DNA of 64,000 bases from Pasteurellaceae bacterium Macca (lineage in GTDB: Bacteria; Pseudomonadota; Gammaproteobacteria; Enterobacterales; Pasteurellaceae): positions 124,001 through 188,000 of the forward strand of contig LVZB01000013.1 of the NCBI GenBank assembly GCA_023101485.1, read 5' to 3'. The notes under the pieces are model-generated. The model was not told the DNA's origin and searched no databases. It saw only the letters and a list, made by a program, of their open reading frames with translations. The position numbers and the translations under genes were made by a program. Positions 28,143 to 37,927 of this stretch are shown piece by piece (position 1 is the first letter of the stretch; each line of letters opens with the position of its first letter).

Positions 28143-30140
28143 TTATTCTACAGTTCTTCCCTTTAATAAATGCCGTAGCCAAGTGCGATTGGGGCTAAGG
28201 GCATGGAGAATATCTTGCCTTAAAGGTATCGGCTCGCCACACATCTGGCTGGCAAGTACTTCGCCAAGTAAAGGGGCGGTAGTTAGCCCTCGTGAACCAA
28301 GCCCGGCAATAAGATACAGATGCGGATAATAGCAAGCGCTCTCTACTGCTTCTTTACGCCGAAGTTGATTATATAAATTGCGATATTGTGCTTTTTGTTG
28401 TGTAAAATTGGGGACAGAACCCACCATTGGCACACGATCTCTTAAGGCTGATCGCACGCCAACTTTAGCGGAATTGGCGGATAAATCAATCCCTGCCGTC
28501 CATTGACAAGGGGTTAGATTTTGCTGAAATTTGGCTAAATTTTGTTGATGTTCTTCAACGCTAAAATCAAGGCTTGCGTCATCTCGAATATGGCTTGCAC
28601 CAAGGCAATGGCTATGATTCGCCATTGGCGTGATATAACCATCAAAGCAAAGCACGCATTTAAGTTGGCTTAGGGCTTCCGTTGTCGGAATATGGCTCAC
28701 TTGCCCTCGAACAGGGTAAAGCGGAATGCCTTCTGTTTGAGAGAAATCCGTAATGGTATGCCCATTTGCTAAGATGACCACTTCATGAGAAATCGTTTGT
28801 CCTTGATGTTGCCACTGCCACTTTTCGCCATGATGTTGAAGATCTTGAATAGTGTGATTAAGCACAATTTTCAAGCCTTTTTTTGCCAACGCTTGAAAAC
28901 CTTGTTGCACGAGTTGTTGTGGTGAAAGCCAACCGCCTTGGGCGATAAAAGCACCGCCATTCGGAACAGGTAGCCCGATTTTTTCACTCAATGCTTGAGC
29001 ATTGAGTAGTTGAAAAAGATCTTCTCCCCAGCCGTCTTCAGCGATTTTCGCCAGTTTTTTGCTCGTTTTATCGTTATAAGCATAAAGGGCAACACCACTT
29101 AAATCCTGTTCAATCTCAATCTCTTGAGAGAGTAGGGCAAGACGTTGTAACGCATAATCAAAACTATGCACATAAAATCGCACATTGCGTTCATCATCAT
29201 CACTGAATTGAGGGTAAATTGCCCCTTGTCGATTGCCAGAGGCATTTTGTGCAAGTTCTGTATCTTTGCAATAGAGGGTAACTTTTTTGCCTCGTTCGAG
29301 TAAAGCAAGCGCAGCAAATAGGCTCGCCACTCCGCCACCGATAATAGCAATATCTTGATAAGCGGCACTGTTGCCTTGTTGATAATAAGGAAATTGCGGG
29401 CAAGGCATTTCATGTTGATATGGTTTTTCGCCCCATAACATTTCCCGTTTTTTGCCAAAACCTTTGCGTTTAAAAACCTGAAAACCGGCTTGTTGTAAGC
29501 CTTTGCGTACCGCACTGGCAGCCGTGAAGGTGGCAAATGAAGCGCCATTTTGGCTTAAACGGAACATCTGCTGATAAAGCTGATCGTTCCACATTTCGGG
29601 GTTTTTATCGGGGGAGAAACCGTCTAGAAACCAACAGTGGATACTGTTGTGGTAGCTATCGCCAAGTTGAGGCAAATTTTCAGCCATATCGCCAAACCAG
29701 AGATCTAAATAGACTGCGCCAAAGTGATAACGCTGGCAGCCCTTTTGATGTGGGTGCCAACAAGCGGTCAAATTTTTTGCTTTTTTTGCAAAGGGCGTGG
29801 TGGCATGAACGCTTTGTAAATCTTCTGCAGTTAAAGGGAATTTTTCAAAGGAGATAAAATAGAGCCGTTTGAGTGGATGTTGGGGCTGCTCTGCTAAAAA
29901 GCGTTCAAATTCCGTAGCGACGGCAAAAAAATTCAAGCCCGTACCAAACCCCGTTTCAGCGATAACAAAATGTGCTTGGGTGTGAGCCTGCCATTTTTGC
30001 CAGAGTTGATTGCCTTCAAAAAAGACATAATGAGTTTCTGCCAATCCGTCTTGGGTGGAGAAGTAAATATCATCAAAAGCGGTTGAAATGGGTGTTTGTG
30101 TCGGGTTAAAAGTGAGTGCTGCAAAAGTGAGTTTAGCCAT
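28143..30140 (-). CDS. mnmC: tRNA mnm5s2U34 biosynthesis bifunctional enzyme MnmC
   Basis: Completes the wobble-uridine modification of tRNAs. The C-terminal FAD oxidase removes carboxymethyl and the N-terminal SAM methyltransferase adds methyl. The methyltransferase motif is FVIAETGFGTGLNFFAV (about 48-64). The FAD-binding start is IAIIGGGVASLFAALALLERG (about 265). GSRGLTTAPLLGE lies near the C-terminus. I chose ATG 30140 (MAKLTFAALTF), which matches the family start, over ATG 30161. The product is 665 residues with both domains intact. Confidence 0.92.
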   Translation of the reverse strand: MAKLTFAALTFNPTQTPISTAFDDIYFSTQDGLAETHYVFFEGNQLWQKWQAHTQAHFVIAETGFGTGLNFFAVATEFERFLAEQPQHPLKRLYFISFEKFPLTAEDLQSVHATTPFAKKAKNLTACWHPHQKGCQRYHFGAVYLDLWFGDMAENLPQLGDSYHNSIHCWFLDGFSPDKNPEMWNDQLYQQMFRLSQNGASFATFTAASAVRKGLQQAGFQVFKRKGFGKKREMLWGEKPYQHEMPCPQFPYYQQGNSAAYQDIAIIGGGVASLFAALALLERGKKVTLYCKDTELAQNASGNRQGAIYPQFSDDDERNVRFYVHSFDYALQRLALLSQEIEIEQDLSGVALYAYNDKTSKKLAKIAEDGWGEDLFQLLNAQALSEKIGLPVPNGGAFIAQGGWLSPQQLVQQGFQALAKKGLKIVLNHTIQDLQHHGEKWQWQHQGQTISHEVVILANGHTITDFSQTEGIPLYPVRGQVSHIPTTEALSQLKCVLCFDGYITPMANHSHCLGASHIRDDASLDFSVEEHQQNLAKFQQNLTPCQWTAGIDLSANSAKVGVRSALRDRVPMVGSVPNFTQQKAQYRNLYNQLRRKEAVESACYYPHLYLIAGLGSRGLTTAPLLGEVLASQMCGEPIPLRQDILHALSPNRTWLRHLLKGRTVE

Positions 30141-30163
30141 AGTGATTCCGAAAAAAAGCAATA

Positions 30164-30192
30164 AAAAAGGTGAGCTAGTTGCCTAACTCACC
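30164..30192 (-). terminator. Terminator after a 26-residue membrane protein gene
   Basis: On the minus strand GGTGAGTTAG-GCAA-CTAGCTCACC (10-bp stem, one G-U pair, GNRA loop) is followed by TTTTTTATT. It lies 17 nt after the small gene at 30209-30289, which supports that gene as a real transcript. Confidence 0.92.
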
Positions 30193-30208
30193 GTTTTGAT
30201 TTTTCTGA

Positions 30209-30289
30209 TTAGAAAATGTTGTATGCGAAAGTAACAATCATACCTAATGCACCACAAACTGTTAGCATTGCGTAACCAAATGTACCCAT
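30209..30289 (-). CDS. 26-residue hydrophobic membrane peptide
   Basis: The ATG at 30289 is preceded by AGGAGTG at 5-6 nt. The product begins MGTFGYAMLTVCGALG and ends FAYNIF. It is one transmembrane helix with no charged residues. A strong terminator follows at once. The family is unknown to me. A strong ribosome-binding site plus a private terminator make this a convincing small gene, possibly an accessory subunit of a membrane complex. Confidence 0.7.
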   Translation of the reverse strand: MGTFGYAMLTVCGALGMIVTFAYNIF

Positions 30290-30458
30290 TTTTCACTCCT
30301 TTAAGATTAATAAAAAACGGGGCTATTTTAAAAGGATTGTATAAAAAAGCAAATAGCAGATTTTGTCATTTTTCTTTTTATAGAAATTTTGATACTTGAA
30401 AATGTCTTTCTTACAAAGATAACAAGTAAAGAGAAAACTTGATGTTTAGTTTTTTCAA

Positions 30459-30542
30459 TTAGTGTTTTGTGAGATAATTTGCAGTAAGGGCGAATGCTAA
30501 ACCAATGAGAGCAAAAATGATTAAGCCGAATGTCAGTTCCAT
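30459..30542 (-). CDS. 27-residue hydrophobic membrane peptide
   Basis: The product begins MELTFGLIIFALIGLAFALT and ends ANYLTKH, a single helix with a basic C-terminus. GGAGGAA lies 8 nt before the ATG. Its start overlaps the stop of the 74-residue membrane protein by one base (TAATG), so the two are translationally coupled. Its function is unknown. Confidence 0.7.
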   Translation of the reverse strand: MELTFGLIIFALIGLAFALTANYLTKH

Positions 30543-30766
30543 TAAGTGTATTCCTCCGCTTTTTTTCTAAATAGCTTTCCACCAATAAGAAATAAATAGA
30601 CAGCAATGGTCAGAAGAGATGTATTGAGTAGTTTTACCCAAAATGGGTCTTTGCCGTAAAGCATAACAGGTACCGCTAAAATTGCAACTTTAGCAATATC
30701 ATCTGCAATTTTTGCCCAAGATTCAAACGATGATTTTTCAATAGGCTGTCTGAATAAATTAAACAT
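30542..30766 (-). CDS. Small membrane protein, 74 residues
   Basis: Starts at ATG 30766 (MFNLFRQPIEKSSFESWAKI) after TTGGGG. It has two hydrophobic segments (about 24-40 and 45-65) and a basic tail (GGKLFRKKAEEYT). It is transcribed with the 27-residue peptide. I do not recognise a family. The pair could be a membrane toxin/regulator unit or subunits of a larger complex, but there is no evidence for either. Confidence 0.65.
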   Translation of the reverse strand: MFNLFRQPIEKSSFESWAKIADDIAKVAILAVPVMLYGKDPFWVKLLNTSLLTIAVYLFLIGGKLFRKKAEEYT

Positions 30767-30911
30767 TTTAAACCCCAATTTGAGAAATGCCCTTGAAAAT
30801 AAAAGAAAAATAAAAGTAAGTCAAGGCTAGATCATATAACCTATTGTACAATGTTAAAAATATGGTTTATTTCGGCTATAATATTCACAATTTTTGCTAG
30901 AAGGAAGGGTT

Positions 30912-31931
30912 ATGGCTACGATTAAAGATGTGGCGAAAATGGCTGGGGTTTCAACGACTACCGTTTCCCATGTGTTAAATAAAACACGTTTTGTTGCAGA
31001 GGACACCACGCAAGCAGTGTGGAATGCAGTACAAGCGCTGAATTATTCTCCAAGTGCAGTTGCTCGAAGTCTAAAAATTAATACCACTAAGTCTATCGGT
31101 ATGATTATTACCACTAGCGAAGCACCTTATTTTGCAGAGATCGTGCTGGCAGTGGAGGAGTATTGTTATCGTTTGGGCTATTCACTTTTTTTGTGTAATA
31201 CGCAAAACGAATCGGAAAAAATTCAAAACCATTTAGATATGCTGATTAATAAGCGAGTAGATGGTATTTTAGTTATGTGTTCCGAATATGTTGAGGGATC
31301 ATTGACATTATTAAATCGTGTGAATGTTCCTATGGTAGTGATGGATTGGGGACCGAATGATGGCAAAAGTGATCGTATTCTTGATCACAGTTTTGACGGC
31401 GGTTATTTAGCGACTCGTTATTTAATTGATAATGGGCATAAAGATATTGCTATTATTGCCGGAGATTTATATAAAACCATTGCCAAAGCTCGTTATGAGG
31501 GCTTTGTTAAAGCGATGACTGAAGCGGGATTATTAATTCGTAAAGAATGGATTTTTGAAAATGACTTTGAACCCGAAGGTGGTTATGAGAGTGCAAATAA
31601 TCTGTTAAAGCTCGATCATCTACCAACGGCTATTGTCTGTGGTTGTGATGCAATGGCATTAGGTGTGATTTCTGCGATTACCGAAAAAGGATTACATGTA
31701 CCGCAGGATATTTCGGTGATTGGCTATGATAATATTCACAGTTCTCGCTTTTATGCTCCGCCATTGACGACCATTCATCAATCCAAAACCCGTTTAGGGC
31801 AAATGGCAATGGAAGTGTTATTAGAACGTATCAAAGCACACGCTGATGATAGTAAAAGTGAACCGAAAGTGTTAGAGATTTACCCTGAGCTAGTTGTTCG
31901 GAGTTCAGTCAAAAATCTTAATCAACAATAA
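30912..31931 (+). CDS. purR: Purine repressor PurR, LacI family
   Basis: A hypoxanthine/guanine-dependent repressor of purine synthesis genes. ATG 30912 after AAGGAAGGG. The N-terminal helix-turn-helix is almost identical to E. coli PurR ([20 protein letters not shown], then the hinge [11 protein letters not shown], about 47-57). The effector domain has [27 protein letters not shown] and VIGYDN. The product is 339 residues. Confidence 0.93.
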   Translation: MATIKDVAKMAGVSTTTVSHVLNKTRFVAEDTTQAVWNAVQALNYSPSAVARSLKINTTKSIGMIITTSEAPYFAEIVLAVEEYCYRLGYSLFLCNTQNESEKIQNHLDMLINKRVDGILVMCSEYVEGSLTLLNRVNVPMVVMDWGPNDGKSDRILDHSFDGGYLATRYLIDNGHKDIAIIAGDLYKTIAKARYEGFVKAMTEAGLLIRKEWIFENDFEPEGGYESANNLLKLDHLPTAIVCGCDAMALGVISAITEKGLHVPQDISVIGYDNIHSSRFYAPPLTTIHQSKTRLGQMAMEVLLERIKAHADDSKSEPKVLEIYPELVVRSSVKNLNQQ

Positions 31932-31939
31932 GGATATAC

Positions 31940-32533
31940 ATGGAATTTTTGATTGCATTTTTCAGTAGTTACGGCTACTGGGCTGTTTTTTTAGTCTTAT
32001 TGGCTTGTGGATTTGGCGTGCCAATTCCTGAGGATATTACCCTCGTTTCTGGTGGCGTAATTTCTGGATTAGGCTATACCAATGTACATTGGATGTTGCT
32101 TGTCAGTATGTTAGGTGTTTTAGTAGGGGATAGCACCATGTATTGGCTTGGGCGTATTTATGGCGAGAAAATTTTGCAATTTCCGCTTATCCGTAAAGTA
32201 GCTACGCCGGCACGTTTTGAGCAAGTTCAAGAACGTTTTGAAAAACAGGGTTGGAAATTACTTTTTGTTGCTCGTTTTTTACCGGGGTTAAGAGCAGTAG
32301 TGTACTTAGTGTCGGGTATTACCCGTAAAGTGAGCTTTACGCGTTTTGTCTTAGTCGATTTTTGTGCCGCAATTATCTCCGTGCCAATTTGGGTCTATTT
32401 AGGCGATTTTGGTGCGAAAAACTTGGATTGGCTACAGGCACAGATTCATAAAGGACAGATGGCCATTTGGATTGTTCTACTTATGGGTGGGCTTTTCGTA
32501 TTCTGGAAATGGAAGAAAAAATCCGCTAAATAA
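31940..32533 (+). CDS. DedA family inner-membrane protein
   Basis: A 197-residue protein with the DedA signature: a re-entrant start CGFGVPIPEDITLVSGG (about 22-38, with the conserved Pro-x-Pro-Glu), GDSTMYWLGRIYG (about 61) and FVARFLPGLRAVVYLVSG (about 108-126). The family includes undecaprenyl-phosphate and phospholipid translocases. AAGGATATAC precedes the ATG, 9 nt after purR. Confidence 0.88.
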   Translation: MEFLIAFFSSYGYWAVFLVLLACGFGVPIPEDITLVSGGVISGLGYTNVHWMLLVSMLGVLVGDSTMYWLGRIYGEKILQFPLIRKVATPARFEQVQERFEKQGWKLLFVARFLPGLRAVVYLVSGITRKVSFTRFVLVDFCAAIISVPIWVYLGDFGAKNLDWLQAQIHKGQMAIWIVLLMGGLFVFWKWKKKSAK

Positions 32534-32553
32534 CGGTAATATAATCAAAAAAG

Positions 32554-32586
32554 AAGGGGAAATGGTTGAGCATTTCCCCTTTTTCT
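32554..32586. terminator. Bidirectional terminator between dedA and lysC
   Basis: The arms AAGGGGAAATG and CATTTCCCCTT have a GTTGAG loop and a TTTCT tail. The A-rich left side can act for the leftward lysC. Confidence 0.88.
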
Positions 32587-32595
32587 TTATTTGTG

Positions 32596-33948
32596 TTACT
32601 CAAAAAGTTCGGCATGTAACGCACGGATGATGTCATCTGCTTCGCTGTTTTTCACTAAGGTGCAGATATTATTGGTGCTTGCGCCATAGCTGATTAAACG
32701 CACATTATAAGGCGATAAGGTATTAAAGAGGCTTTTTGCAATGCCGGCTTGGGTGTGCATATGGTTACCGATTACCGCAATGAGTGCTAAATCAGTTTCA
32801 ACTTGGACGTTACAATATTGACGTAATTCATTGAGTAGATCTTGCGAAAGTATCGCTGCTCCCGATGAAGTTGAGCCTGTTTTATCTAAGGTTAAGGCAA
32901 CACTGACTTCCGAGGTGGTAATGACATCCACGGAGATTTTGTGCTTCGCTAGAATGGCAAAGACATTCGCTAAAAAGCCTTGAGCATGGAGCATGCTTAG
33001 GCTAGATAACGTGAGTAAAATTTGATTGCGACGTAGGGCGAGCGCGCGATACGTTGGGCGAGGTTGAGGATCGCGAGTTACCCATGTGCCACCTTGTTCT
33101 GGGGCTTTACTTGAGCCGACATAAACGGGAATATTGCTTCTTACTGCAGGCAGTAAGGTAGCAGGGTGTAGCACTTTTGCGCCAAAGGTTGCTATTTCGG
33201 CGGCTTCATTAAAGCTCATGGTATCAATGCGTTTAGCTGCACTCACAATGCGAGGATCAGTTGTATAAATGCCTGCAACATCCGTCCAAATGAGCACATC
33301 ATTGGCATTGAGAACCTCGGCAAGTAGTGCGGCGGAATAATCGCTTCCACCACGACCAAGAGTGGTGGTTTTGCCTTCTTCATCACGTCCGATAAAGCCT
33401 TGAGTGATTACAACCGATCCTTGAGCGATTAATGGTTTGATTATCGTATTAGCTTGTTGTTGTGTTTTTTCATCATGAGGTTGTGCTTTACCAAAATGAC
33501 TATTGGTTGCCACAATTTCTCTCACATCGAGCCAAACAGCAGGGTAACCTCTTTCTTGTAATAATTGGGTAAAGATCTTGGTGGACATCATTTCCCCATG
33601 GCTAATTAGCTCATCGGTTAGGGCGGGAGAAGTGGCAAGGCTGGCGGATTCTGCAAGGGCTGAAACATGGGCTAAAAGCTGTTCAATTTCAAGGGTGACG
33701 CCTTCCGGTTGTTGTAATTTTTCAATAATCTCGAATTGAATGCCTCGAACAGCAGCTAAAATTTCTTCACGGCGAGTCGATTCACAACCATTGGCTAACT
33801 CCACTAAATAGTTAGTCACCCCTGCAGAGGCGGAAAGTACCACCACTCGGGTTTGTGGATCTGCAGTAATAATATTGGCACATAGATTCATGGATTCAAA
33901 ATTGGCGACACTCGTGCCACCAAATTTTGCGACAGAAAGATAAGACAT
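32596..33948 (-). CDS. lysC: Lysine-sensitive aspartokinase III
   Basis: First step of the aspartate pathway (lysine, threonine, methionine). It has the N-terminal kinase signature VAKFGGTSVANFESM and GRGGSDYSAALLA (about 200), then two C-terminal ACT regulatory domains (about 300-450: ISVDVITTSEVSVAL, LIAVIGNHM). ATG 33948 fits AGGA better than the next upstream ATG. The product is 450 residues. A lysine riboswitch lies upstream, which fits lysine control. Confidence 0.93.
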   Translation of the reverse strand: MSYLSVAKFGGTSVANFESMNLCANIITADPQTRVVVLSASAGVTNYLVELANGCESTRREEILAAVRGIQFEIIEKLQQPEGVTLEIEQLLAHVSALAESASLATSPALTDELISHGEMMSTKIFTQLLQERGYPAVWLDVREIVATNSHFGKAQPHDEKTQQQANTIIKPLIAQGSVVITQGFIGRDEEGKTTTLGRGGSDYSAALLAEVLNANDVLIWTDVAGIYTTDPRIVSAAKRIDTMSFNEAAEIATFGAKVLHPATLLPAVRSNIPVYVGSSKAPEQGGTWVTRDPQPRPTYRALALRRNQILLTLSSLSMLHAQGFLANVFAILAKHKISVDVITTSEVSVALTLDKTGSTSSGAAILSQDLLNELRQYCNVQVETDLALIAVIGNHMHTQAGIAKSLFNTLSPYNVRLISYGASTNNICTLVKNSEADDIIRALHAELFE

Positions 33949-33984
33949 AAGCATTCCTATATAAATCAAGATGTTGTGTGTTTA

Positions 33985-34210
33985 AAAAAAGGGAGAACGG
34001 TGGGTACTGTTGAGGTTTGCAAGACACTTTTAGAGCACTCCATTTAAAGAAGACTTTAAACGACAGTCAGTAGGATTCAACCTAGATGACCGATGAAGAT
34101 TCTAAACTAGAGAATATTCACCTCGGCAATCACTCCCATCATTTATCTTCTAACAGGCTAGCCCCCTAAGATAAGTTACCTGAGTGTTGCGCCTCTCCCG
34201 CAGCAAAATT
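33985..34210 (-). promoter_or_regulatory. Lysine riboswitch (L-box) leader of lysC
   Basis: Read on the minus strand, the leader contains the L-box blocks AGAGGCGCAACACTCAGGTAA, TTAGGGGG, GAGTGATTGCCGAGGTGAA and a closing TGGAGTGCTCT. They occur in the order and spacing of the E. coli lysC leader aptamer (about 34032-34205). The expression platform lies between the aptamer and lysC and ends CTCCCTTTTTTT near 33988, which looks like an intrinsic terminator tail. Aptamer limits are approximate. Confidence 0.9.
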
Positions 34211-34396
34211 GCGTTTTTCTTTGCGTATAGCAAAAAACGTGAATAGAAATACCCTTTAATGAGATTTAAGTCAAATAAAAATTAGTGAGGTCAGTGAAAA
34301 GGCAAAAATACAAGGTCATTTTTAGGGAGGATTTTGCAATTATTGTGTCATTGCTCTACAATGCCGAGCAATTTTGACCCTCTTTTAGGAAAGCTT

Positions 34397-35224
34397 ATGA
34401 TACTGCTAAAAAGCACACTTCTTACTGGTTTATTGACCCTCTCAAGTCTTAGCCTTGCAACACAATGGGAGCAAATTCGCACCCCTGTGGCAGGGAAAGT
34501 CCAATCCATTGGCGGATATAGCAACGGCTGTATTATCGGCGCTCAACCCCTTGCGTTAAAAGGGGAAGGCTATCAAGTGATCCGTTCTGCTAGGAATCGT
34601 TACTATGGACACCCTCAATTATTAAGCTACTTACAAAATCTGGCTAAACGGGCGAAGGCATCGGGTATTCCACCGATTTTAATTGGTGATATGGGAATGC
34701 CGGCAGGTGGTCGATTCTCTTCTGGACATGCGAGCCATCAAACGGGATTAGATGCGGATATTTGGCTTCGTTTCGGTCCGATGGATGATGATACCGCCCG
34801 AAATCCGGCTGGCTTAGCGACGGTTATGGTCAATCATGAGGCGAATGTGGTTGATGAGCGTTTATGGACGGAAAATCACACTAAATTACTGAAATTAGCC
34901 GCCACGGATGGTCGTGTGGATCGGATTTTCGTTAACCCAGCGATTAAAGTGAAACTCTGTCATACCGCTGGAGCGGATCGTGAATGGTTACGCAAAATTC
35001 GCCCGTGGTATGCCCACGATTCCCACTTCCACGTCCGCCTCTCTTGCCCTACCGATGCGCCAAATTGTGAAAATCAAGCCCCCGTACCTGCGGGTGATGG
35101 CTGTGGTGCAGAGCTTTACTCTTGGTTTGAACCGGCTAAACCATCAAACACAGCTAAGCCCAAAATCCTCCCTCAGCCACCACAGCTTTGTCAGATGATT
35201 TTATCTTCCCAAGGTTTGCAATAG
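34397..35224 (+). CDS. mepA: Penicillin-insensitive murein endopeptidase
   Basis: A periplasmic LAS-type zinc peptidase that cuts D-Ala-meso-DAP cross-links. ATG 34397 after AGGAAAGC gives a signal peptide (MILLKSTLLTGLLTLSSLSLA). The zinc/active-site motifs are SSGHASHQTGLDADIWLR (about 111-128) and HDSHFHVRLSCP (about 206-217). Conserved cysteines follow. The product is 275 residues, a normal size. Confidence 0.92.
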   Translation: MILLKSTLLTGLLTLSSLSLATQWEQIRTPVAGKVQSIGGYSNGCIIGAQPLALKGEGYQVIRSARNRYYGHPQLLSYLQNLAKRAKASGIPPILIGDMGMPAGGRFSSGHASHQTGLDADIWLRFGPMDDDTARNPAGLATVMVNHEANVVDERLWTENHTKLLKLAATDGRVDRIFVNPAIKVKLCHTAGADREWLRKIRPWYAHDSHFHVRLSCPTDAPNCENQAPVPAGDGCGAELYSWFEPAKPSNTAKPKILPQPPQLCQMILSSQGLQ

Positions 35225-35263
35225 ACGAAAACAAGCGGTCGATTTTTAACAACAGTTTGTAAT

Positions 35264-37183
35264 ATGCGTCTATTTATTGCCGAAAAACCGAGCCTTGGGC
35301 GAGCGATTGCCGATGTTCTCCCCAAACCGCATCAACGAGGGGAGGGCTTTATTCAATGTGGCGAAGGCAATGTGGTGACTTGGTGTATTGGTCACTTACT
35401 TGAACAAGCCGAACCGGATGCCTATGATGAACGCTTTAAAATGTGGCGCATGGAGCATTTACCCATTGTCCCTAGCCAATGGAAACTCATTCCTAAAAAA
35501 GAGACGCTTAAACAGTTTAAAGTAGTGGAACGCTTGGTAAAGCAAGCGGATACCCTTGTGAATGCCGGCGACCCGGACAGAGAGGGGCAGTTGCTCGTTG
35601 ATGAAGTGTTTGGTTACTTGAATTTGCCTGCGGAGAGGCGAGGGCAGATCCAACGTTGTTTAATTAGCGATCTCAACCCCAGTGCAGTAAAAAAAGCTAT
35701 TGAGAAACTGCAATCAAACCAAGATTTTATTCCCCTTGCAACTTCTGCCTTAGCCCGAGCCCGAGCCGACTGGCTTTATGGCATCAATATGACGCGATCT
35801 TACACATTACAGGGGCGTTGGGCAGGTTATAAAGGGGTGCTTTCAGTCGGGCGAGTGCAAACCCCTGTGCTAGGGCTGATTGTTCGCCGAGATCTAGAAA
35901 TTGAGCATTTTGTGCCAAAGGATTATTTCGAGGTGCTTGCCCATATCCGTGTGCCAGAAACGGGGGAACAATTTAAAGCGCAGTGGCAACCAAGTAAAGC
36001 CTGTGAAGATTACCAAGACGAAGAGGGGCGAGTGCTTTCTCGCCCGCTGGCAGAAAATGTCGTCAAACGCATTACACAACAACCGGCATTGGTCACGGAA
36101 TATCAAGACAAAATTGAGAAAGAAAGCTCCCCATTGCCTTATTCTCTTTCGGTTTTACAAATTGATGCTGCACGCCGTTTTGGGCTATCAGCCCAAGCTG
36201 TTTTAGATATTTGTCAGCGACTTTATGAAACCCATAAACTGATTACCTACCCCCGTTCGGATAATCGCTATCTTCCTAAGGAGCATTTTGCTGAACGGTT
36301 TAAAGTGATGAGTGCTATTGCCCATCATTTAACGGAGTATGCACAAAAGCCCGACGTGGTGAATCCTGAATTGAAAAGCCGTTGCTGGAATGACAGTAAA
36401 GTGGAAGCCCACCACGCGATTATTCCTACCGCACGGCAAGGGCAGGTGCAATTAAGTGACAATGAACGTCGAGTTTATCAGCTCATTGCACGGCAATATT
36501 TAATCCAATTTTGCCCCGATGCGGAGTATCGCAAAGGGAAAATTGCCCTTGAGATTGCCGGCGGTGTTTTTACTGCCCAAGCGCGAAATTTGATTGTGGC
36601 AGGTTGGAAGGCTTTATTAGGCAAAGAAGATAGCGATGAAGTTCTTGAACCGCTTTTACCCGTCGTGCAAAAAGGTCAACAACTGCACTGTGAGGCTGGG
36701 GAGATTGTCAGCAAAAAAACACAACCGCCACGCCATTTTAGTGATGCCACACTTCTTTCAGCAATGACAGGTATTGCGCGTTTCGTGCAAGACAAACAAC
36801 TGAAAAAAGTGCTACGCGAAACAGATGGCTTAGGCACAGAAGCAACCCGTGCAGGGATTATTGAATTGTTGTTTAAGCGTGGTTTTCTCATCAAAAAAGG
36901 GCGTACCATTCACAGCACCGAAGCAGGGCGAACCTTAATTATGGCATTACCCGAAAGTGCCACCTTGCCAGATATGACCGCCCATTGGGAAATGCAACTC
37001 ACGGATATCAGCAAAAAGCAAGCAAGCTATTGGCAATTTATGGCGGATTTAACCCAACGTTTGCCGGAACTGTTGCATTCACCAAATCGGCAGGTGTTGC
37101 AAAATTTAGCCAAAATTCGACCGCTTGCAGGGGCAAAAAAAGCGAAGAATTGGCGTAAAACAGCACAAGATGTTGAAAATTAA
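35264..37183 (+). CDS. topB: DNA topoisomerase III
   Basis: A type IA topoisomerase that decatenates DNA. The 639-residue protein has the Toprim start [33 protein letters not shown] (about 99-115), and the catalytic tyrosine in [14 protein letters not shown] (about 328). A short basic tail ([15 protein letters not shown]) ends it. A variant uptake word inside the gene encodes KIRPLAG near the C-terminus. No strong ribosome-binding site is visible before ATG 35264. Confidence 0.93.
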   Translation: MRLFIAEKPSLGRAIADVLPKPHQRGEGFIQCGEGNVVTWCIGHLLEQAEPDAYDERFKMWRMEHLPIVPSQWKLIPKKETLKQFKVVERLVKQADTLVNAGDPDREGQLLVDEVFGYLNLPAERRGQIQRCLISDLNPSAVKKAIEKLQSNQDFIPLATSALARARADWLYGINMTRSYTLQGRWAGYKGVLSVGRVQTPVLGLIVRRDLEIEHFVPKDYFEVLAHIRVPETGEQFKAQWQPSKACEDYQDEEGRVLSRPLAENVVKRITQQPALVTEYQDKIEKESSPLPYSLSVLQIDAARRFGLSAQAVLDICQRLYETHKLITYPRSDNRYLPKEHFAERFKVMSAIAHHLTEYAQKPDVVNPELKSRCWNDSKVEAHHAIIPTARQGQVQLSDNERRVYQLIARQYLIQFCPDAEYRKGKIALEIAGGVFTAQARNLIVAGWKALLGKEDSDEVLEPLLPVVQKGQQLHCEAGEIVSKKTQPPRHFSDATLLSAMTGIARFVQDKQLKKVLRETDGLGTEATRAGIIELLFKRGFLIKKGRTIHSTEAGRTLIMALPESATLPDMTAHWEMQLTDISKKQASYWQFMADLTQRLPELLHSPNRQVLQNLAKIRPLAGAKKAKNWRKTAQDVEN

Positions 37184-37213
37184 AGCATTTGACAAAATTT
37201 TGCTAAAATCCAC

Positions 37214-37241
37214 TTGCACGATAAACGGAAATCCCTATAAT
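37214..37241 (+). promoter_or_regulatory. Promoter of secG-tRNA-Leu
   Basis: TTGCAC, 16-base spacer, TATAAT. A perfect -10 stands about 65 bp upstream of the secG start. Confidence 0.7.
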
Positions 37242-37307
37242 GCGCCCTATCGAAACGAACGCTACTCTGTGTAGCGTTTAATTTTGAATAGAATTAAAGA
37301 GAGAGCA

Positions 37308-37634
37308 ATGTTAATTAATTTACTTACAATTGCCTATCTCGTTGTTGCAATCTTCTTAGTTGGATTTATTTTAATGCAACAAGGTAAGGGTGCAGATGCA
37401 GGTGCATCATTTGGTGCAGGCGCAGCAGGAACTGTATTCGGTTCGGCAGGTTCTGCAAACTTCTTATCAAGAACAACAGCGATTTTAGCGATTATTTTCT
37501 TCACAATTAGTTTAGTGATTGGTAACTTGAATTCACACAAAGCTGCACCCAAAAGTCAATTTGATGATTTAAGCGGTGTAGAGCAAAAACAAGTTGTACC
37601 AGCAAAAATAGAAAATAACGATATTCCTCAGTAA
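37308..37634 (+). CDS. secG: Protein translocase subunit SecG
   Basis: A small SecYEG subunit. ATG 37308 after GAGAG. Two transmembrane helices (about 2-22 and 50-70) flank the conserved FILMQQGKGADAGASFG and GSANFLSRTTA. The 108-residue product has a Gln/Lys-rich tail. The secG/tRNA-Leu linkage is common in Gammaproteobacteria. Confidence 0.94.
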   Translation: MLINLLTIAYLVVAIFLVGFILMQQGKGADAGASFGAGAAGTVFGSAGSANFLSRTTAILAIIFFTISLVIGNLNSHKAAPKSQFDDLSGVEQKQVVPAKIENNDIPQ

Positions 37635-37653
37635 TAATTTAAGTGTCAAATAC

Positions 37654-37739
37654 GCTCTGGTGGTGGAATTGGTAGACACGCTATCTTGAGGGGGTAGTGT
37701 CCATAGGATGTGCGAGTTCGAGTCTCGCCCAGAGCACCA
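37654..37739 (+). tRNA. leuU: tRNA-Leu (anticodon GAG)
   Basis: An 86-nt class II tRNA. Acceptor GCTCTGG pairs with the 3' CCAGAGC, with CCA encoded. The anticodon arm is CTATC-TTGAGGG-GGTAG, with a long variable arm and the T-arm GCGAG-TTCGAGT-CTCGC. The prophage integrase begins 190 bp downstream, so the tRNA 3' end is the likely attachment site. Confidence 0.96.
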
Positions 37740-37747
37740 TATAAATA

Positions 37748-37777
37748 AAAGGCAAGTTTTAGGACTTGCCTTTTTTT
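37748..37777 (+). terminator. Terminator after tRNA-Leu
   Basis: AAAGGCAAG and CTTGCCTTT have a 7-base loop and further T's. It may belong to the chromosome or to attL DNA. Confidence 0.9.
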
Positions 37778-37891
37778 ATTGTTATATTGTTTTATTTGCT
37801 GTTAAATCAATGACTTATCGGGTTTTGTAAGTGTGTCTGAGAATTCTTATTTTGAAATCTTTTGTTATTTGTTGTTAAATATTGTCGTTCA

Positions 37892-37911
37892 ATTACGCCA
37901 AATTTACGCCA
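37892..37911 (+). repeat. Possible integrase or excisionase arm-type sites
   Basis: ATTACGCCA and TTTACGCCA occur 11 bp apart just before int. The same word recurs in inverted orientation as CGGCGTAAA at 38924 and directly as TTTACGCCA at 38938, just after int. Four copies flanking int suggest recombination-protein binding sites. Confidence 0.4.
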
Positions 37912-37927
37912 AAAAGAGAGGTCAAAA

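Noticed and set aside
30840-30900. purR promoter at the TATAAT near 30879
   Set aside because: The -10 is good, but I could not find a -35 at acceptable spacing, so it is not listed as a feature.
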